From: UBA5336 sp039818165
Lineage (GTDB): Bacteria; Pseudomonadota; Alphaproteobacteria; Caulobacterales; Hyphomonadaceae
Direction of reading: 5' to 3'
Assembly: GCA_039818165.1 (NCBI GenBank)
Contig: JBCBUL010000014.1
Span: forward strand, 1-64,000
DNA: 64,000 bases
A program made the position numbers and the translations under genes. Numbering within the stretch: position 1 is the stretch's first letter; every line of letters begins with the position of its first letter. The notes beneath the pieces were generated by a model that had not been told where the DNA came from, did no database searches, and saw only the letters and a list, made by a program, of their open reading frames with translations. Positions 35,352 to 45,284 of this stretch are shown here, piece by piece.

Positions 35352-36686
35352 ATGTCTGAAGCCATTGGCGATCAGAATTCAGAGGCGTTCGAAAACAGGG
35401 GACGGCTGTTCCTGATTGGCGTGCTTTGCTTGTTCACAGCGGCCTTCAGCTTCGTGCTCCGCGCCGCCGTGGCGAGCGATATCCAGGCCGATTACATCAC
35501 CCCGTTCGACCCGATAAATGACGGGCAATTGATCGGCGCGGCCCTGGGCGTTGCCTTCCTGGGCTTTGCGCTCTCCCTCTTCATCACCAGCCCCCTGCTC
35601 GACATCATCGGAATGGGGCGGATGCTGATTTGTGCGGCGGTATTCTTCATCGTCGGACCGCTTCTCGTCATCTCGGCCGATGTGCTAGCAGATGGGCAAG
35701 GTGTATACCGCCTCATCTGGCTGGGAATGCTCATCAACGGGATGGGCTGGGGGTTTACCGAGTCCACCATCAATCCGATGACAACTGCGCTCTATCCCGA
35801 AGATAAAACCCACAGGATGAACGTTATCCATGCCTGGTGGCCTGCCGGTATTATTGCCGGTGGCCTGCTTGGCGTTGCGATTGGTCAGTTCGACATCGAT
35901 TGGCGGGTGGCCATGGGGCTGGTCATGGTCCCTCCACTCGTCATCATTCCGCTAATCCTGGGTCAGACATTTCCGAAAACAGAGCGCGCCGCCATGGGCG
36001 TGGGTTTCGGTGATATGATCACGGAGATATTCCGCCGCCCAATCTTTTTCATCTGGCTTGGCGCGATGGTTCTCACATCCGCAACGGAGCTTGCACCCGG
36101 ACAGTGGGTCGATATCGCCCTTTCAGAAGTCGTCGGCATGCGCGGCATCCTGCTGCTCGTCTACGTCGCAGCCATCATGTTTGTGATGCGGCACTTTGCA
36201 GGCCCTATTGCCCACCGGATATCCGATATCGGTCTGCTCTGGGTGTCATGCCTCATGGCCGCGGTGGGGCTGTACCTGCTGTCGATCGCCTCTTCTCCAA
36301 TAACCGCACTCTTGGCCGCCACGCTCTGGGGCGCAGGCGTGTGCTTCCTCTGGCCAACCATGATCTCCGGCGTTGCAGAGCGTTTTCCCAAAGGAGGCGC
36401 ATGGACGATCGGCCTGATCGGGTCCGCCGGCGCAGGCACGATTTACTTCTTCCTGCCGCGCCTTGGCGCCATCTATGACCAGGCGAAACTGGAAGCCGCT
36501 GGCAGCGCTGATGCCTTCGCCGCCTTGGAGGACGGCCCTGCCCTGGATACCGTCCTGGCCCAGGCGGCACAGGTTTCGTTCCAAACCGTCGCGCTCATGC
36601 CGCTGGTGCTCCTGCTCATCTTCGCGGGCCTTTGGCTGCTGGACCGCACCCGCACCAAACAGCCCGTTTCGGCACCTGCAGAATAA
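35352..36686 (+). CDS. MFS transporter
   Basis: 444 residues with about 12 membrane helices (for example FLIGVLCLFTAAFSFVLRAA, ALGVAFLGFALSLFITSP). The helix 2-3 loop LLDIIGMGRMLI and WPAGIIAGGLLGVAIG fit major facilitator topology. It sits between cytoplasmic sugar-oxidoreductase genes and the genes for exported GMC/cupin/isomerase proteins. It is therefore the likely importer of the periplasmic oxidation product. The ribosome site is GGGAGGA. Confidence 0.88.
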   Translation: MSEAIGDQNSEAFENRGRLFLIGVLCLFTAAFSFVLRAAVASDIQADYITPFDPINDGQLIGAALGVAFLGFALSLFITSPLLDIIGMGRMLICAAVFFIVGPLLVISADVLADGQGVYRLIWLGMLINGMGWGFTESTINPMTTALYPEDKTHRMNVIHAWWPAGIIAGGLLGVAIGQFDIDWRVAMGLVMVPPLVIIPLILGQTFPKTERAAMGVGFGDMITEIFRRPIFFIWLGAMVLTSATELAPGQWVDIALSEVVGMRGILLLVYVAAIMFVMRHFAGPIAHRISDIGLLWVSCLMAAVGLYLLSIASSPITALLAATLWGAGVCFLWPTMISGVAERFPKGGAWTIGLIGSAGAGTIYFFLPRLGAIYDQAKLEAAGSADAFAALEDGPALDTVLAQAAQVSFQTVALMPLVLLLIFAGLWLLDRTRTKQPVSAPAE

Positions 36687-36697
36687 TGGAGAGCGCC

Positions 36698-37264
36698 ATG
36701 ACACATCTCTCACGCCGCACCATGGTCCAGGGCCTGTTTGCCCTGGCTTCTGCAGGAACGCTTGCGGCCTGCAACGGCCAAGCGCCCCAGGCCGCCGCCC
36801 CAGAAACCCCGGCAACATCGCCGTTGACCTATACGTCCAGCCACCGGGCCCTCATGGACCGTCTGGCTGACATCATCATCCCGAAAACAGACACGTTAGG
36901 CGCGACCGAGGCCGGCGCGGTCGAGGCGATGGAGCGCGTCCTGGTCGATTGGATGTCACCTGGTGATCGCAATGGGTGGCTCACGGGTCTGGATCAGATC
37001 TCGCAGTATCTGGAAAGCCAGCAGTCTGCCCCGTTCCTGGATGCTGCTTCGGGTGACCAGGTCGCTGCCGTCTCAGCGCTGGACCGCGCTGCATATGAGC
37101 GCGGCGGAGCACCTGACTTTTACAAGGAGTTCAAAACTGCGCTCGGAGCGGCCTTCTACCTCAGCGAGGCTGGGGCAACCGAGGAGCTCCGCTACGAGGC
37201 CGTGCCCGGCGAGTGGATCGCCTGCCTTCCCTTTGAAGAGGTGGGGCGGACATGGGCGGTCTGA
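36698..37264 (+). CDS. Gluconate 2-dehydrogenase subunit 3 family protein, Tat lipoprotein
   Basis: 188 residues. The N-terminus LSRRTMVQGLFALASAGTL is a twin-arginine signal (SRRTMVQ) ending in a lipobox LAAC. The mature part (RALMDRLADIIIPKTDTLGA, then AVEAMERVLVDWM) is the subunit 3 fold that partners GMC-type dehydrogenases. The ATG with GGAG upstream was chosen over the ATG overlapping the MFS stop four codons earlier. It should carry the signal-less GMC subunit (next gene) through Tat and anchor it in the periplasm. Confidence 0.88.
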   Translation: MTHLSRRTMVQGLFALASAGTLAACNGQAPQAAAPETPATSPLTYTSSHRALMDRLADIIIPKTDTLGATEAGAVEAMERVLVDWMSPGDRNGWLTGLDQISQYLESQQSAPFLDAASGDQVAAVSALDRAAYERGGAPDFYKEFKTALGAAFYLSEAGATEELRYEAVPGEWIACLPFEEVGRTWAV

Positions 37265-37288
37265 TAGTGGTTTCAGGGAGTATTTGTG

Positions 37289-38986
37289 ATGAGTGATTTC
37301 GATGCGATCGTTGTGGGTTCAGGCATGTCCGGCGGATGGACGGCGAAAGAACTCAGTGAGCGCGGTCTCAAAGTGCTCGTCCTTGAGCGCGGACCTGAAT
37401 TTGGCCCTGAACACGCCAAGGACTCCCTGACGCCTTGGGAAGAAGCGGAAATCCCGCCCCTCACCCAGAAGGAAAAGGATGAGGACTATCGCATCCAGCG
37501 CCACGTCTACGCCTTCAGCCATGTGAGCAAACACCTCTGGGTCAAGGATAGCGACCATCCCTACGAGACCACCGAGGGCAAGCCCTATATCTGGCGCCGC
37601 GGTTATCATTTGGGCGGGCGATCCATCATGTGGGCGCGCCAGTCCTATCGCTGGGCTCCGATCGATTTTGAGGCCAACAAGAAAGACGGCTACGGCGTTG
37701 ATTGGCCCATCCGCTATGAAGATCTTGCCCCGTGGTATGACCATGTTGAGCGGTTCGCAGGGATTTCAGGCAGTTCGGAGAACCTGCCGCAGCTGCCTGA
37801 CAGCCAGTTCCTCCCCCCGTTTGAACTGACCTGCATCGAAGAGGACGCAAAGGAACGGATCGAAGCCGCCTTTCCGGGCCGCAAACTGATCACGGGCCGT
37901 GCCGCACACCTGCGCGAGGCTACAGCAGAACACAATGCGCTCGGGCGGGGGCGGTGTTTGTCGCGGTCTCGCTGCGAAAAGGGCTGTATCTACGGCGCGT
38001 ATTTTTCCGCCGTCTCAGCAACGCTTCCAGCAGCGCGGCGGACTGGAAACGCAACCATTGTCACCGATGCCATCGTCGACTCCCTCGAACATGACCCGGC
38101 GACGGGCCGCGTCACCGGCGTGCGTGTGATTGATCGAAACACGATGGAGCGCACGGTCTATCGCAGCAAACTCGTCTTCCTGAACGCCTCTGCGATCGCC
38201 AGCGCCTCCATCCTGCTAAACTCCACATCGGAAGCCAATCCTAACGGGCTCGCCAATTCGAGCGGTCAGGTTGGGCGCAATATGATGGACCATGTCAGCG
38301 GCGCAGAAGCGTTCGGCATTTTCCCCGACGCCCACAAGGACAAATACTATTTCGGGCGCCGCCCAAACGGGATTTATATCCCTCGCTATGTGAATCTGGA
38401 CAACCAGGAGGAGGACTTCGTCCGCGGGTTCGCTTTCCAGGGGAACAGTGGCCGACTTGGATGGAGCGGCGATCGACCAGGTATCGGCGAAGACTTCAAG
38501 GCCCAGAACAGAACCCCGGGCCCGTGGTATTTCCGGGTGAAGGCTTTTGGCGAAGTCCTGCCCCATGAGTCCAATCGAATGTTCCTCCACGCGACAAAGA
38601 CGGACAAATGGGGCGTGCCAATCCCGGTCATGGACGTCACACACCGGGAAAATGAGCAAAAGATGATCGAAAAGGCTTCTCGCGATGCGAAGGCCATGGT
38701 CGAAGCGACGGGCGCCGTTGTCACCCGAACATCCGAAGACGCGCCTATCAAATTGACCGATCCCGGCGACATTATCCATGAGATGGGCACGGCCCGGATG
38801 GGGCGGGACCCGAAGACGTCTGTCCTCAATGGCTGGAACCAGGCCCATGATGTGGAGAACTTGTTCATCAGCGACGGCGCCTGCATGACGTCCAGCGCCT
38901 GCCAGAACCCGTCGCTCACCTACATGGCGCTGGCCGCACGGGCAGCCAATCACGCCGCAGACCTGCTCGAAGAGGGCGCCCTATGA
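37289..38986 (+). CDS. GMC-family FAD oxidoreductase (sugar dehydrogenase large subunit)
   Basis: 565 residues. FAD loop AIVVGSGMSGGWTAKELSER at residues about 6-25, then LGGRSIMWARQSYRW. The C-terminal active-site region is HEMGTARMG followed by QNPSLTYMALAARAA. This branch includes gluconate 2-dehydrogenase and glucoside 3-dehydrogenase large subunits. No signal peptide of its own; it should be exported with the Tat partner encoded 24 bases upstream. Predicted to oxidise a glycoside or sugar in the periplasm. A cytochrome subunit is not encoded nearby. Confidence 0.9.
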   Translation: MSDFDAIVVGSGMSGGWTAKELSERGLKVLVLERGPEFGPEHAKDSLTPWEEAEIPPLTQKEKDEDYRIQRHVYAFSHVSKHLWVKDSDHPYETTEGKPYIWRRGYHLGGRSIMWARQSYRWAPIDFEANKKDGYGVDWPIRYEDLAPWYDHVERFAGISGSSENLPQLPDSQFLPPFELTCIEEDAKERIEAAFPGRKLITGRAAHLREATAEHNALGRGRCLSRSRCEKGCIYGAYFSAVSATLPAARRTGNATIVTDAIVDSLEHDPATGRVTGVRVIDRNTMERTVYRSKLVFLNASAIASASILLNSTSEANPNGLANSSGQVGRNMMDHVSGAEAFGIFPDAHKDKYYFGRRPNGIYIPRYVNLDNQEEDFVRGFAFQGNSGRLGWSGDRPGIGEDFKAQNRTPGPWYFRVKAFGEVLPHESNRMFLHATKTDKWGVPIPVMDVTHRENEQKMIEKASRDAKAMVEATGAVVTRTSEDAPIKLTDPGDIIHEMGTARMGRDPKTSVLNGWNQAHDVENLFISDGACMTSSACQNPSLTYMALAARAANHAADLLEEGAL

Positions 38987-39462
38987 CGTTGAGATACACC
39001 CTCTTCGCCCCGCTCCTGGTCTGTGCGGCGTGTCACCATTCCACCGCCATCCCCGACCCAGCGCCGGATACGAAGCCGTCAGCGGTGGTGTCGGAACAGT
39101 CCGCACAACGCTCTGTCGAAACATGGGGAGACTTTCTCACCTATTTTGACGGTGAGACATTCAGCACGCGCGACCTTCTGAACGGCGTCGCGATCATTAA
39201 GCCCGGCCAGGAGATTCATCCGCCCCATAGGCATGCCGAGGAAGAGTTCCTCATGGTAATTGAAGGCAATGGGCGCTGGCACCTCAATGGCGAGGATTTC
39301 GCTGCCAGTGCCGGCGACACGCTTTACGCTGCGCCGTGGGATATTCACGGGATCACCAATACCGGCGATACGCCTTTGCGCTTTGTGGTCTGGAAATGGG
39401 CGTCCCAGGCCCAGCCCCTTCCAACGGACCCTCAATCTCCTGCAACGGATGGCACGTTATGA
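38983..39462 (+). CDS. Cupin-domain lipoprotein, 159 aa
   Basis: Signal peptide with lipobox VCAAC (Cys17), a linker, then one small cupin barrel: GQEIHPPHRHAEEEFLMVIEG carries the HxH...E metal motif, and PWDIHGITNTGDTPLRFVVWKW is the second motif with its His. Overlaps the GMC stop by four bases (ATGA) and the next gene by four. Periplasmic metal-binding cupins in such operons may isomerise or bind the oxidised sugar (inference). Confidence 0.88.
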   Translation: MTLRYTLFAPLLVCAACHHSTAIPDPAPDTKPSAVVSEQSAQRSVETWGDFLTYFDGETFSTRDLLNGVAIIKPGQEIHPPHRHAEEEFLMVIEGNGRWHLNGEDFAASAGDTLYAAPWDIHGITNTGDTPLRFVVWKWASQAQPLPTDPQSPATDGTL

Positions 39463-40331
39463 TTTCACAACAGATAATGATTTCAGTCCGCACGTTTGGC
39501 CTGGCTTTGGCCGCGGGTGTGATCATCGCCGGGTGCACGAGTTCGGAGACCCCTGCCCCTGTTGATCAAAGTGAAGACGTTCGCCAACTCGATAAGATCG
39601 GCGTCCAACTCTACACCCTGCGTAGCGCGATGGAGCAAGACTTTGAAGGCACGCTCCAGCGCGTGGCGGACCTCGGCTACGACCAGGTCGAGTTTGCCGG
39701 CTTCTTCGGTCGCGACCCGGCAGATGTTCGAACGCTACTGGACGAGTTGGGTCTGGAGCCCGTTGCGTCGCACGTGAACTGGCAAGCCCTGCGCGAAAAT
39801 CCACAGCAGCAGATCGATGAGACCGTCGCACTCGGTGCCAAATTCATCATTCTCGCCTGGATGCCAGAGGAAGAACGCCAGACCCTTGACCAGTGGCGCG
39901 ACTGGGTTGCGCTGATGAATGAGGTCGGGGAGATGGCGAGCGAAAAGGGTATCCAGTTCGCCTATCATAACCATGCTTTCGAGTTTGAGCCGATTGATGG
40001 CGTTGAGCCCTTTGACCTCATTCTCGACGGCATCGACCGCAACCATGTGAAACTGGAACTGGACCTCTACTGGCTCGCCCTCGCGGGCCGTGCACCAGCC
40101 CGCTATTTTGAGGCCTATCCCGGCGGCTTCGTGCTCTCCCACGTCAAGGACATGTCCGCCGACGACCAATCCATGACCGCTGTAGGCGATGGTTCAATCG
40201 ACTTTCCATCGATCTTTGCCCAGTCAGACCAGTCCGGAATGGCATACTTCATCGTCGAACACGACAACCCCGAAGATCCATTTGCCTCGGTCGAGCGGAG
40301 CATCACCCATCTGCGGCAACTAACATACTGA
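39459..40331 (+). CDS. Sugar isomerase/epimerase-like TIM-barrel lipoprotein
   Basis: 290 residues. A signal peptide with lipobox IIAGC (Cys26) precedes a xylose-isomerase-like barrel: GVQLYTLRSAMEQDFEGTL, YDQVEFAGFFG, IQFAYHNHAFEF, LELDLYWLALAGR, VLSHVKDMS and FIVEHDNPEDPF. These supply the usual His/Glu/Asp metal ligands. It is a predicted periplasmic, membrane-anchored member of a family that is mostly cytoplasmic. Start chosen at the ATGA overlap with the cupin gene. Last gene of the operon. Confidence 0.9.
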   Translation: MISQQIMISVRTFGLALAAGVIIAGCTSSETPAPVDQSEDVRQLDKIGVQLYTLRSAMEQDFEGTLQRVADLGYDQVEFAGFFGRDPADVRTLLDELGLEPVASHVNWQALRENPQQQIDETVALGAKFIILAWMPEEERQTLDQWRDWVALMNEVGEMASEKGIQFAYHNHAFEFEPIDGVEPFDLILDGIDRNHVKLELDLYWLALAGRAPARYFEAYPGGFVLSHVKDMSADDQSMTAVGDGSIDFPSIFAQSDQSGMAYFIVEHDNPEDPFASVERSITHLRQLTY

Positions 40332-40366
40332 TGTCGGCTGCCGCTTGCGGTTTCGGATGAAGAGGA

Positions 40367-40801
40367 TCAACCGATCAGGCGACGGATCTCATTGACCGTT
40401 GCCAGAAACGCTTCTTGCGTTTGACCTAGCTCCACCTCGCTTGACGCCCGGACGCAATTGAAGAGCATTTCCTCGTAATCCCGGTGCAGCTCCGTGTTAC
40501 CGTAACGGGTGAACATCTGGGCTTTCATTGCATCGCGCTCAGCCTTGGACTCGGCATGCATATCTGCTTCACTCAAGCCGAAGGCTACAGCGCCCTGGCT
40601 GATTTTCACATCCAGAGCCGCCAGTTGCGCGGCGCTGAAAGTCTTCATGCTTTCAACGTGCTGGGCGTCAACGCCGTCCAGATTCGATAACACCGTCGCG
40701 ATATGATCCCCGGCGGTCGCACAGGCCGCATTCGTATTGGCATGGGCGAAGGGGCTGCAGGCTATCGCAATGGCGGCAGCGAGAAGAGTTCTGTGTTTCA
40801 T
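40367..40801 (-). CDS. Small exported protein, 144 aa, unknown
   Basis: Signal peptide MKHRTLLAAAIAIACSPFAHA, then a helical acidic domain with two Cys residues (CATAGDHIATVL and LFNCVRASSE) that could form a disulphide. I do not recognise the family. It runs in the same direction as the large surface protein ending 73 bases upstream of it on the same strand, so the two may be co-transcribed. The start at MKHRTLL gives a clean signal peptide; a 14-residue upstream extension is unlikely. Confidence 0.65.
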   Translation of the reverse strand: MKHRTLLAAAIAIACSPFAHANTNAACATAGDHIATVLSNLDGVDAQHVESMKTFSAAQLAALDVKISQGAVAFGLSEADMHAESKAERDAMKAQMFTRYGNTELHRDYEEMLFNCVRASSEVELGQTQEAFLATVNEIRRLIG

Positions 40802-40873
40802 GGGTTTGCTTTCGTGTGTGGATTGGAAAGAGCCGCCCAGCATGGGCGGCTCCCGTTGGACAGGGTCATGGCC

Positions 40874-43800
40874 CTAGTCAAAGGCGTAGGTGAACTGGAA
40901 CCGTAGACCCTGAGCCTCGTACTGGTCAGCGCCGACACCGTCCGCGAAGACCGCCAGACTGCTGCGCAGGTTTTCGTCGCCGAACAGATCGGACCCGGCT
41001 TCAAACCGAAGACGCGTTTCTTGTCCAAGGAGCGCCTCCGGTTCGTCTCCGAATGAAAGAATCCCCTCAATCTCGGCATAGGGTCTGAGGGTCACGGTGC
41101 CGCCGGGCGCCCAGAGTGTCTGGATCCGTGGGGCGAAGCTCAACTCGCCCTGGTCTACAGTCTGGCCCGGGATATCGACGCCAAGACTGTCTGTATAGGC
41201 GTTTTGAGACTCGCTGATATGTCGAAAGCTCACCGTCGGCCGGACAATGGTGTCTTCTTCCAGCTTCCAGTCGCCGAAGAGGCTGGCTTCCAGCAGTGTA
41301 CGGTCCGTATCAAACCCATCCTCATATGTGCCGAGTGGCGAGACCGTGTTGTCTGACTGACCGAACGCAGCGCGGGCATCAAGGTACAGATTGTCCAGCA
41401 ATCGAGCCGTCAGATAGGGGCCGACCATAAAGCCATCGCCGCTGGCTGCCCCGCCCCCGGTGCGGTCACCGTCCTGGTCGATCTGGTCAAGCTGCACCAG
41501 CCCACCGATGAGGACATCCTCGCTCAGCAAGTAATCGACCCCACCATAGAAGAGCGAAAACTCCCCGCTACGCCCCGCAATATCGAACGTCGCAAATGTG
41601 CCCTCGACCCACACATCAAATGAGCCTTCTCCGATGTTCACGCTATCGCTCTTGCCAGACTGAAAGGTCTTCAGACTGGTCGCCACCCGGCCGCCGTCGA
41701 CGTCGAGTTCCGCGGTCACCGGCTGCTGATCCGAGCCCGGCAAAACGTACCCACCGGCACTGAGTGTGCCGCGTTGAACAGTTCCGTTCAGCCGGTCCAT
41801 CCGGCGCTGCAGATCCGGGCCGTTCGACAGCAAGAGTGAATTCCGCGTCGTGAGGAACTCACGGATTTCTTGCTGGGCCGCCCCGCGGCTGTTCACGCTG
41901 GTAAACGTACAGGTGACGTCCTCACCCGGCGCCAGGGCGATGGTCGCCGTTCGGGTCGACACGTCCACCTGGGAGTCATCATCAGAGCAGCTTAGCCCTG
42001 TCAACGCGAACCCGGAGGCCCCCAGATCGTCCGCGGTGACGGTGTATGTGCCCGTGACAACATTGGTGGCGACCAACTGGCCAGATCCGTTGGCTGTTCC
42101 AATCGTGGTCGCAAGTGCTGCGAGGCTTGAGGTAAATCCGAACACCTGATCACCGCCCTGCGCCACCTGCACAATCGTGATGGACCCTGTCGGGCGCACC
42201 TCGACGGACACACGGGCTGTGTCCGTCAGGTCACCGTCGCTCACCTCAACCTCGAAAACGATCGACGCCGTATTCGACACGTTGGGTGCGACGAAACTCG
42301 GACGTGCGCTGCTGGCGTTTTGCAGACTGACACCCGGGCCAGACACCTGCCGCCAGCTATAGCTGAGCACGTCGCCATCCGGGTCCGTTGATGCCGTGGC
42401 GTCCAGCGTCACGAAGTCTCCAGCATCAATACCCGAAAGCGCGGTGCCCGCATCCGCCACCGGCGCCGTGTTGTTGACGAAGACAACACTGATCTGATCA
42501 GCGGGCGAGGTTTGCACACCATCATCGACGACCAGGCTGAAGACGAAACTTTCGCGCGTGGGCGGCGTTCCTGTTGGCGATGTGTAAGTAAATGTCGGTG
42601 ATTGCGCCGCAGGATCGCTGAGTGTCACGGAGCGTCCGCTCGTTTGGCTCCACATATAGCTCAGCGTGTCGCCATCGGGATCGCTCGATGCGCTGCCGTC
42701 CAGTGTCACCGTTCGCGATTGGCCGGGAGCATTAATGGTCTGGTCTGCACCCGCGTCTGCGGTCGGCGGATCGTTCACGGTAAACGTCACCGCTACGGTA
42801 TCAGAGGAGCTTGAGACCCCGTCTGTCACAGTGACGTCGAATGTGAGGGTTTGTTGCCCGCTGAGGCCTGCCGGGACGGTGAAACTCGGCGCGACATTCG
42901 CCGCATCAGATAGGGAGACAGTTGGCCCGGCAGTTTGGGTCCAGACGTAGGTCAGGCTGTCATTATTGACGTCCGAAGAATTGCCCGCGTCGAGCTGAAC
43001 CACGCCGCCGGTCGCGAGATTGGCGAATGTCTGGTCGCTTCCCGCATCCGCCACGGGCGCGTTGTTGGGCACAAGGGTCAGAGTAATGTCGTCAGCAACG
43101 GGGGGATTGGTGCCATCATCTGCGCTCAGCCGAAGGACCACCTGCTGTTGGGCAGGATCCTGCCCCGGATCATAGCTGATCTGGGGCGTCAGCGTCGTCG
43201 CATCACTGATTGTAACGGCAGGTCCGGAAACCTGGGTCCACGCAAACGTCAAAGCGTCCCCGTCGGCATCCGCTGCAGAGCCGGTCAGACTGAATTGGCT
43301 CGACGCATTGAAACCGGTAACGGTTGCGTCGGCGCCGGCATCCACGGTTGGCGAGCGGTTGACCCCATCAATCAGGGCCACGACATCGGAGCACGCGCCG
43401 CCCGCCGCCGCCATGGCTGATTTGTCGACCCGCGCAGTCCCGACCTGGGTACGTTGTGATCCCGCCAGATCAAAAACAGCAAAATCAAGATCATCGCCCG
43501 ACCCGCTTAAACCGGACAGGCTCACCGTGTTGGTCCGGATGCGCGCATAGAGGCGATCGTTCTGACTTTGACCCACGGGGACCGAATTCGACTGGCCAAA
43601 GTCGATGCGGTTGTTCGGCGTACCGGCAGGCGTGAGGCGGACTTCATACTCGTCTCGGCCGCTGCCGTCGTCTGTGATACCTGTCACACTGAGGTCCGCC
43701 GAAACGCGGCACTCTCCCGAGACTTTGGCATAGGTCAGATTGGACGGACCCGCCGTCAGCAACTGCGCAGGGGCCGCGTAGTTTGCAATGATGTCGACGG

Positions 43801-45196
43801 TGTCAGTCGATTGGGCGCCCGAAGGATCAGAGACGGCCAGTGTCAAAGTGAAGGTTTGCGCCCCGGTCAGCCCCGATGGGAATGTGATCACCGGACTGAT
43901 GTCCGTGGAGTCGTCAAACGTGATGCCTGAGGGACCTCCGGTTTGGGACCATGATACCGTCAGCGGATCTCCGTCTGGGTCCTGGCTGCGATTTCCATTC
44001 AGCTGAAGCGTATCGCCGCCCACAACCCCGTTGATGTTGCGATCAATGCCGGCATTGGCAACGGGCGCCTGGTTCACTGGTGCGGGCGCGACATTCACCA
44101 CCACGGTCGACGTGGACGATGCCTGCCCATCGCTGACCATCAGTTCGAAACCATATTGGCGCGCCGCAGAGATGCCGGTGACGCTGAACGTCGCCTGCGG
44201 TGAGGACGTATTCGTCAGGCTGACACCCCAGGTCGGGCCGCTGATTTGTCGCCAGGAGTAGGTCAACGGGTCGCCATCGGGATCGGACGATCCGCTGCCG
44301 TCCAGTGTGATCGGCGTGCCTGACACATAGCTGGGGTTGGAGATGTTGTTTCCGGCATTCGCGACGGGCGCCTGATTCACTGCGGCGCGGTTGAGTGTGA
44401 CGATGATTGAGTCGTTCGCCACACCGCCATTTCCGTCCCGGACCTCGAGGTTGACGATAAACTGCGCCGTTGGAAAATTCCCGAAAAAGGCCGGAGACAC
44501 TGACAAGGTCGGCGACACCGCATTTGGATCCGAGAAGCTGATGCCAAACAGTCCTGTGGGGTTGGACCAAGTATAGGTCAGCGTATCGCCATCTGGGTCA
44601 CTGGTGCCACTTCCGTCCAATTGGACCGGCGCGCCAGGCGTGTAGTTGTTCAGCAGGATGTCCGTGCCCGCATCTGCCACGGGAGGCCGGTTGGCGTTAA
44701 AACCACTATTGGCGGCAAGGGTCGCACATGCACCACCCGCGGCGTTGATCTGCGACAGCGTGAGGGTGCGCACGGCCTTCGCTGGCCCCGTACTGGCAGT
44801 TGCAGATGTCGTATCGAGCACGTTGACCGCGATGGTCGAGCCCAAATTCTGGTTACTCGGAACGGTGAAGACGAGCGTTTGCTGAAATGCTCCGGTTGCG
44901 ACCTGATTGGCTGTGGTTTGGAACAGCTGGGATGGTCCGGGTGTAGCCCCCAGAGTGGTGTTTGAAGACAGGACCACCCGAAAGGAGTCCTGAATGCCAG
45001 CGGTTGCCGTGTCATCATCCGCGTTGGCCCCAAGGCTCACGGTCGGGCTTATGGAACAGACGCCGCCGGCACCGTTGAACGTTACGCCGGTGATGGTCTC
45101 ATTGGTCGTGGCGTTTGCATGCGGCGACAGCGCGAGCGCCGAGACTGACGACATGGCCAAAAGGGCGAGGGATCTGGGTTTGCGGATAAGTGCCAT
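40874..45196 (-). CDS. Very large surface protein: Ig/PKD-like repeats plus autotransporter-like barrel
   Basis: About 1440 residues. Signal peptide (ALIRKPRSLALLAMSSVSALA...), then seven Ig/PKD/REJ-like repeats, each starting like VADAGTDILLNNY and containing LDGSGTSDPDGDTLTYTWSN. A prealbumin-like domain follows (GSITIVQVAQGGDQVFGF through CTFTS). The last 250 or so residues alternate polar and hydrophobic strands, resemble an autotransporter beta-domain and end FQFTYAFD. Probably displayed on the cell surface for adhesion or polysaccharide binding. The start with MALIRKP is preferred to an ATG 15 codons earlier. The regulator gene at 45285 is upstream on the same strand. Confidence 0.85.
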   Translation of the reverse strand: MALIRKPRSLALLAMSSVSALALSPHANATTNETITGVTFNGAGGVCSISPTVSLGANADDDTATAGIQDSFRVVLSSNTTLGATPGPSQLFQTTANQVATGAFQQTLVFTVPSNQNLGSTIAVNVLDTTSATASTGPAKAVRTLTLSQINAAGGACATLAANSGFNANRPPVADAGTDILLNNYTPGAPVQLDGSGTSDPDGDTLTYTWSNPTGLFGISFSDPNAVSPTLSVSPAFFGNFPTAQFIVNLEVRDGNGGVANDSIIVTLNRAAVNQAPVANAGNNISNPSYVSGTPITLDGSGSSDPDGDPLTYSWRQISGPTWGVSLTNTSSPQATFSVTGISAARQYGFELMVSDGQASSTSTVVVNVAPAPVNQAPVANAGIDRNINGVVGGDTLQLNGNRSQDPDGDPLTVSWSQTGGPSGITFDDSTDISPVITFPSGLTGAQTFTLTLAVSDPSGAQSTDTVDIIANYAAPAQLLTAGPSNLTYAKVSGECRVSADLSVTGITDDGSGRDEYEVRLTPAGTPNNRIDFGQSNSVPVGQSQNDRLYARIRTNTVSLSGLSGSGDDLDFAVFDLAGSQRTQVGTARVDKSAMAAAGGACSDVVALIDGVNRSPTVDAGADATVTGFNASSQFSLTGSAADADGDALTFAWTQVSGPAVTISDATTLTPQISYDPGQDPAQQQVVLRLSADDGTNPPVADDITLTLVPNNAPVADAGSDQTFANLATGGVVQLDAGNSSDVNNDSLTYVWTQTAGPTVSLSDAANVAPSFTVPAGLSGQQTLTFDVTVTDGVSSSSDTVAVTFTVNDPPTADAGADQTINAPGQSRTVTLDGSASSDPDGDTLSYMWSQTSGRSVTLSDPAAQSPTFTYTSPTGTPPTRESFVFSLVVDDGVQTSPADQISVVFVNNTAPVADAGTALSGIDAGDFVTLDATASTDPDGDVLSYSWRQVSGPGVSLQNASSARPSFVAPNVSNTASIVFEVEVSDGDLTDTARVSVEVRPTGSITIVQVAQGGDQVFGFTSSLAALATTIGTANGSGQLVATNVVTGTYTVTADDLGASGFALTGLSCSDDDSQVDVSTRTATIALAPGEDVTCTFTSVNSRGAAQQEIREFLTTRNSLLLSNGPDLQRRMDRLNGTVQRGTLSAGGYVLPGSDQQPVTAELDVDGGRVATSLKTFQSGKSDSVNIGEGSFDVWVEGTFATFDIAGRSGEFSLFYGGVDYLLSEDVLIGGLVQLDQIDQDGDRTGGGAASGDGFMVGPYLTARLLDNLYLDARAAFGQSDNTVSPLGTYEDGFDTDRTLLEASLFGDWKLEEDTIVRPTVSFRHISESQNAYTDSLGVDIPGQTVDQGELSFAPRIQTLWAPGGTVTLRPYAEIEGILSFGDEPEALLGQETRLRFEAGSDLFGDENLRSSLAVFADGVGADQYEAQGLRFQFTYAFD

Positions 45197-45284
45197 CGGG
45201 CGAGCTCCAAAGATAACGGCTTTGGTCCCGCGATGCCCCACCCTGAGTCCGGCTTGAATGTCCCATATGGAACAAACAGCGCGT

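Noticed and set aside
36161..36818. Minus-strand frames under the MFS and subunit-3 genes
   Set aside because: Antisense shadows without start signals.
40874..45196. Tandem DNA repeat or CRISPR-like structure
   Set aside because: The repeats are diverged protein domains of about 90 residues, not identical DNA units with spacers.
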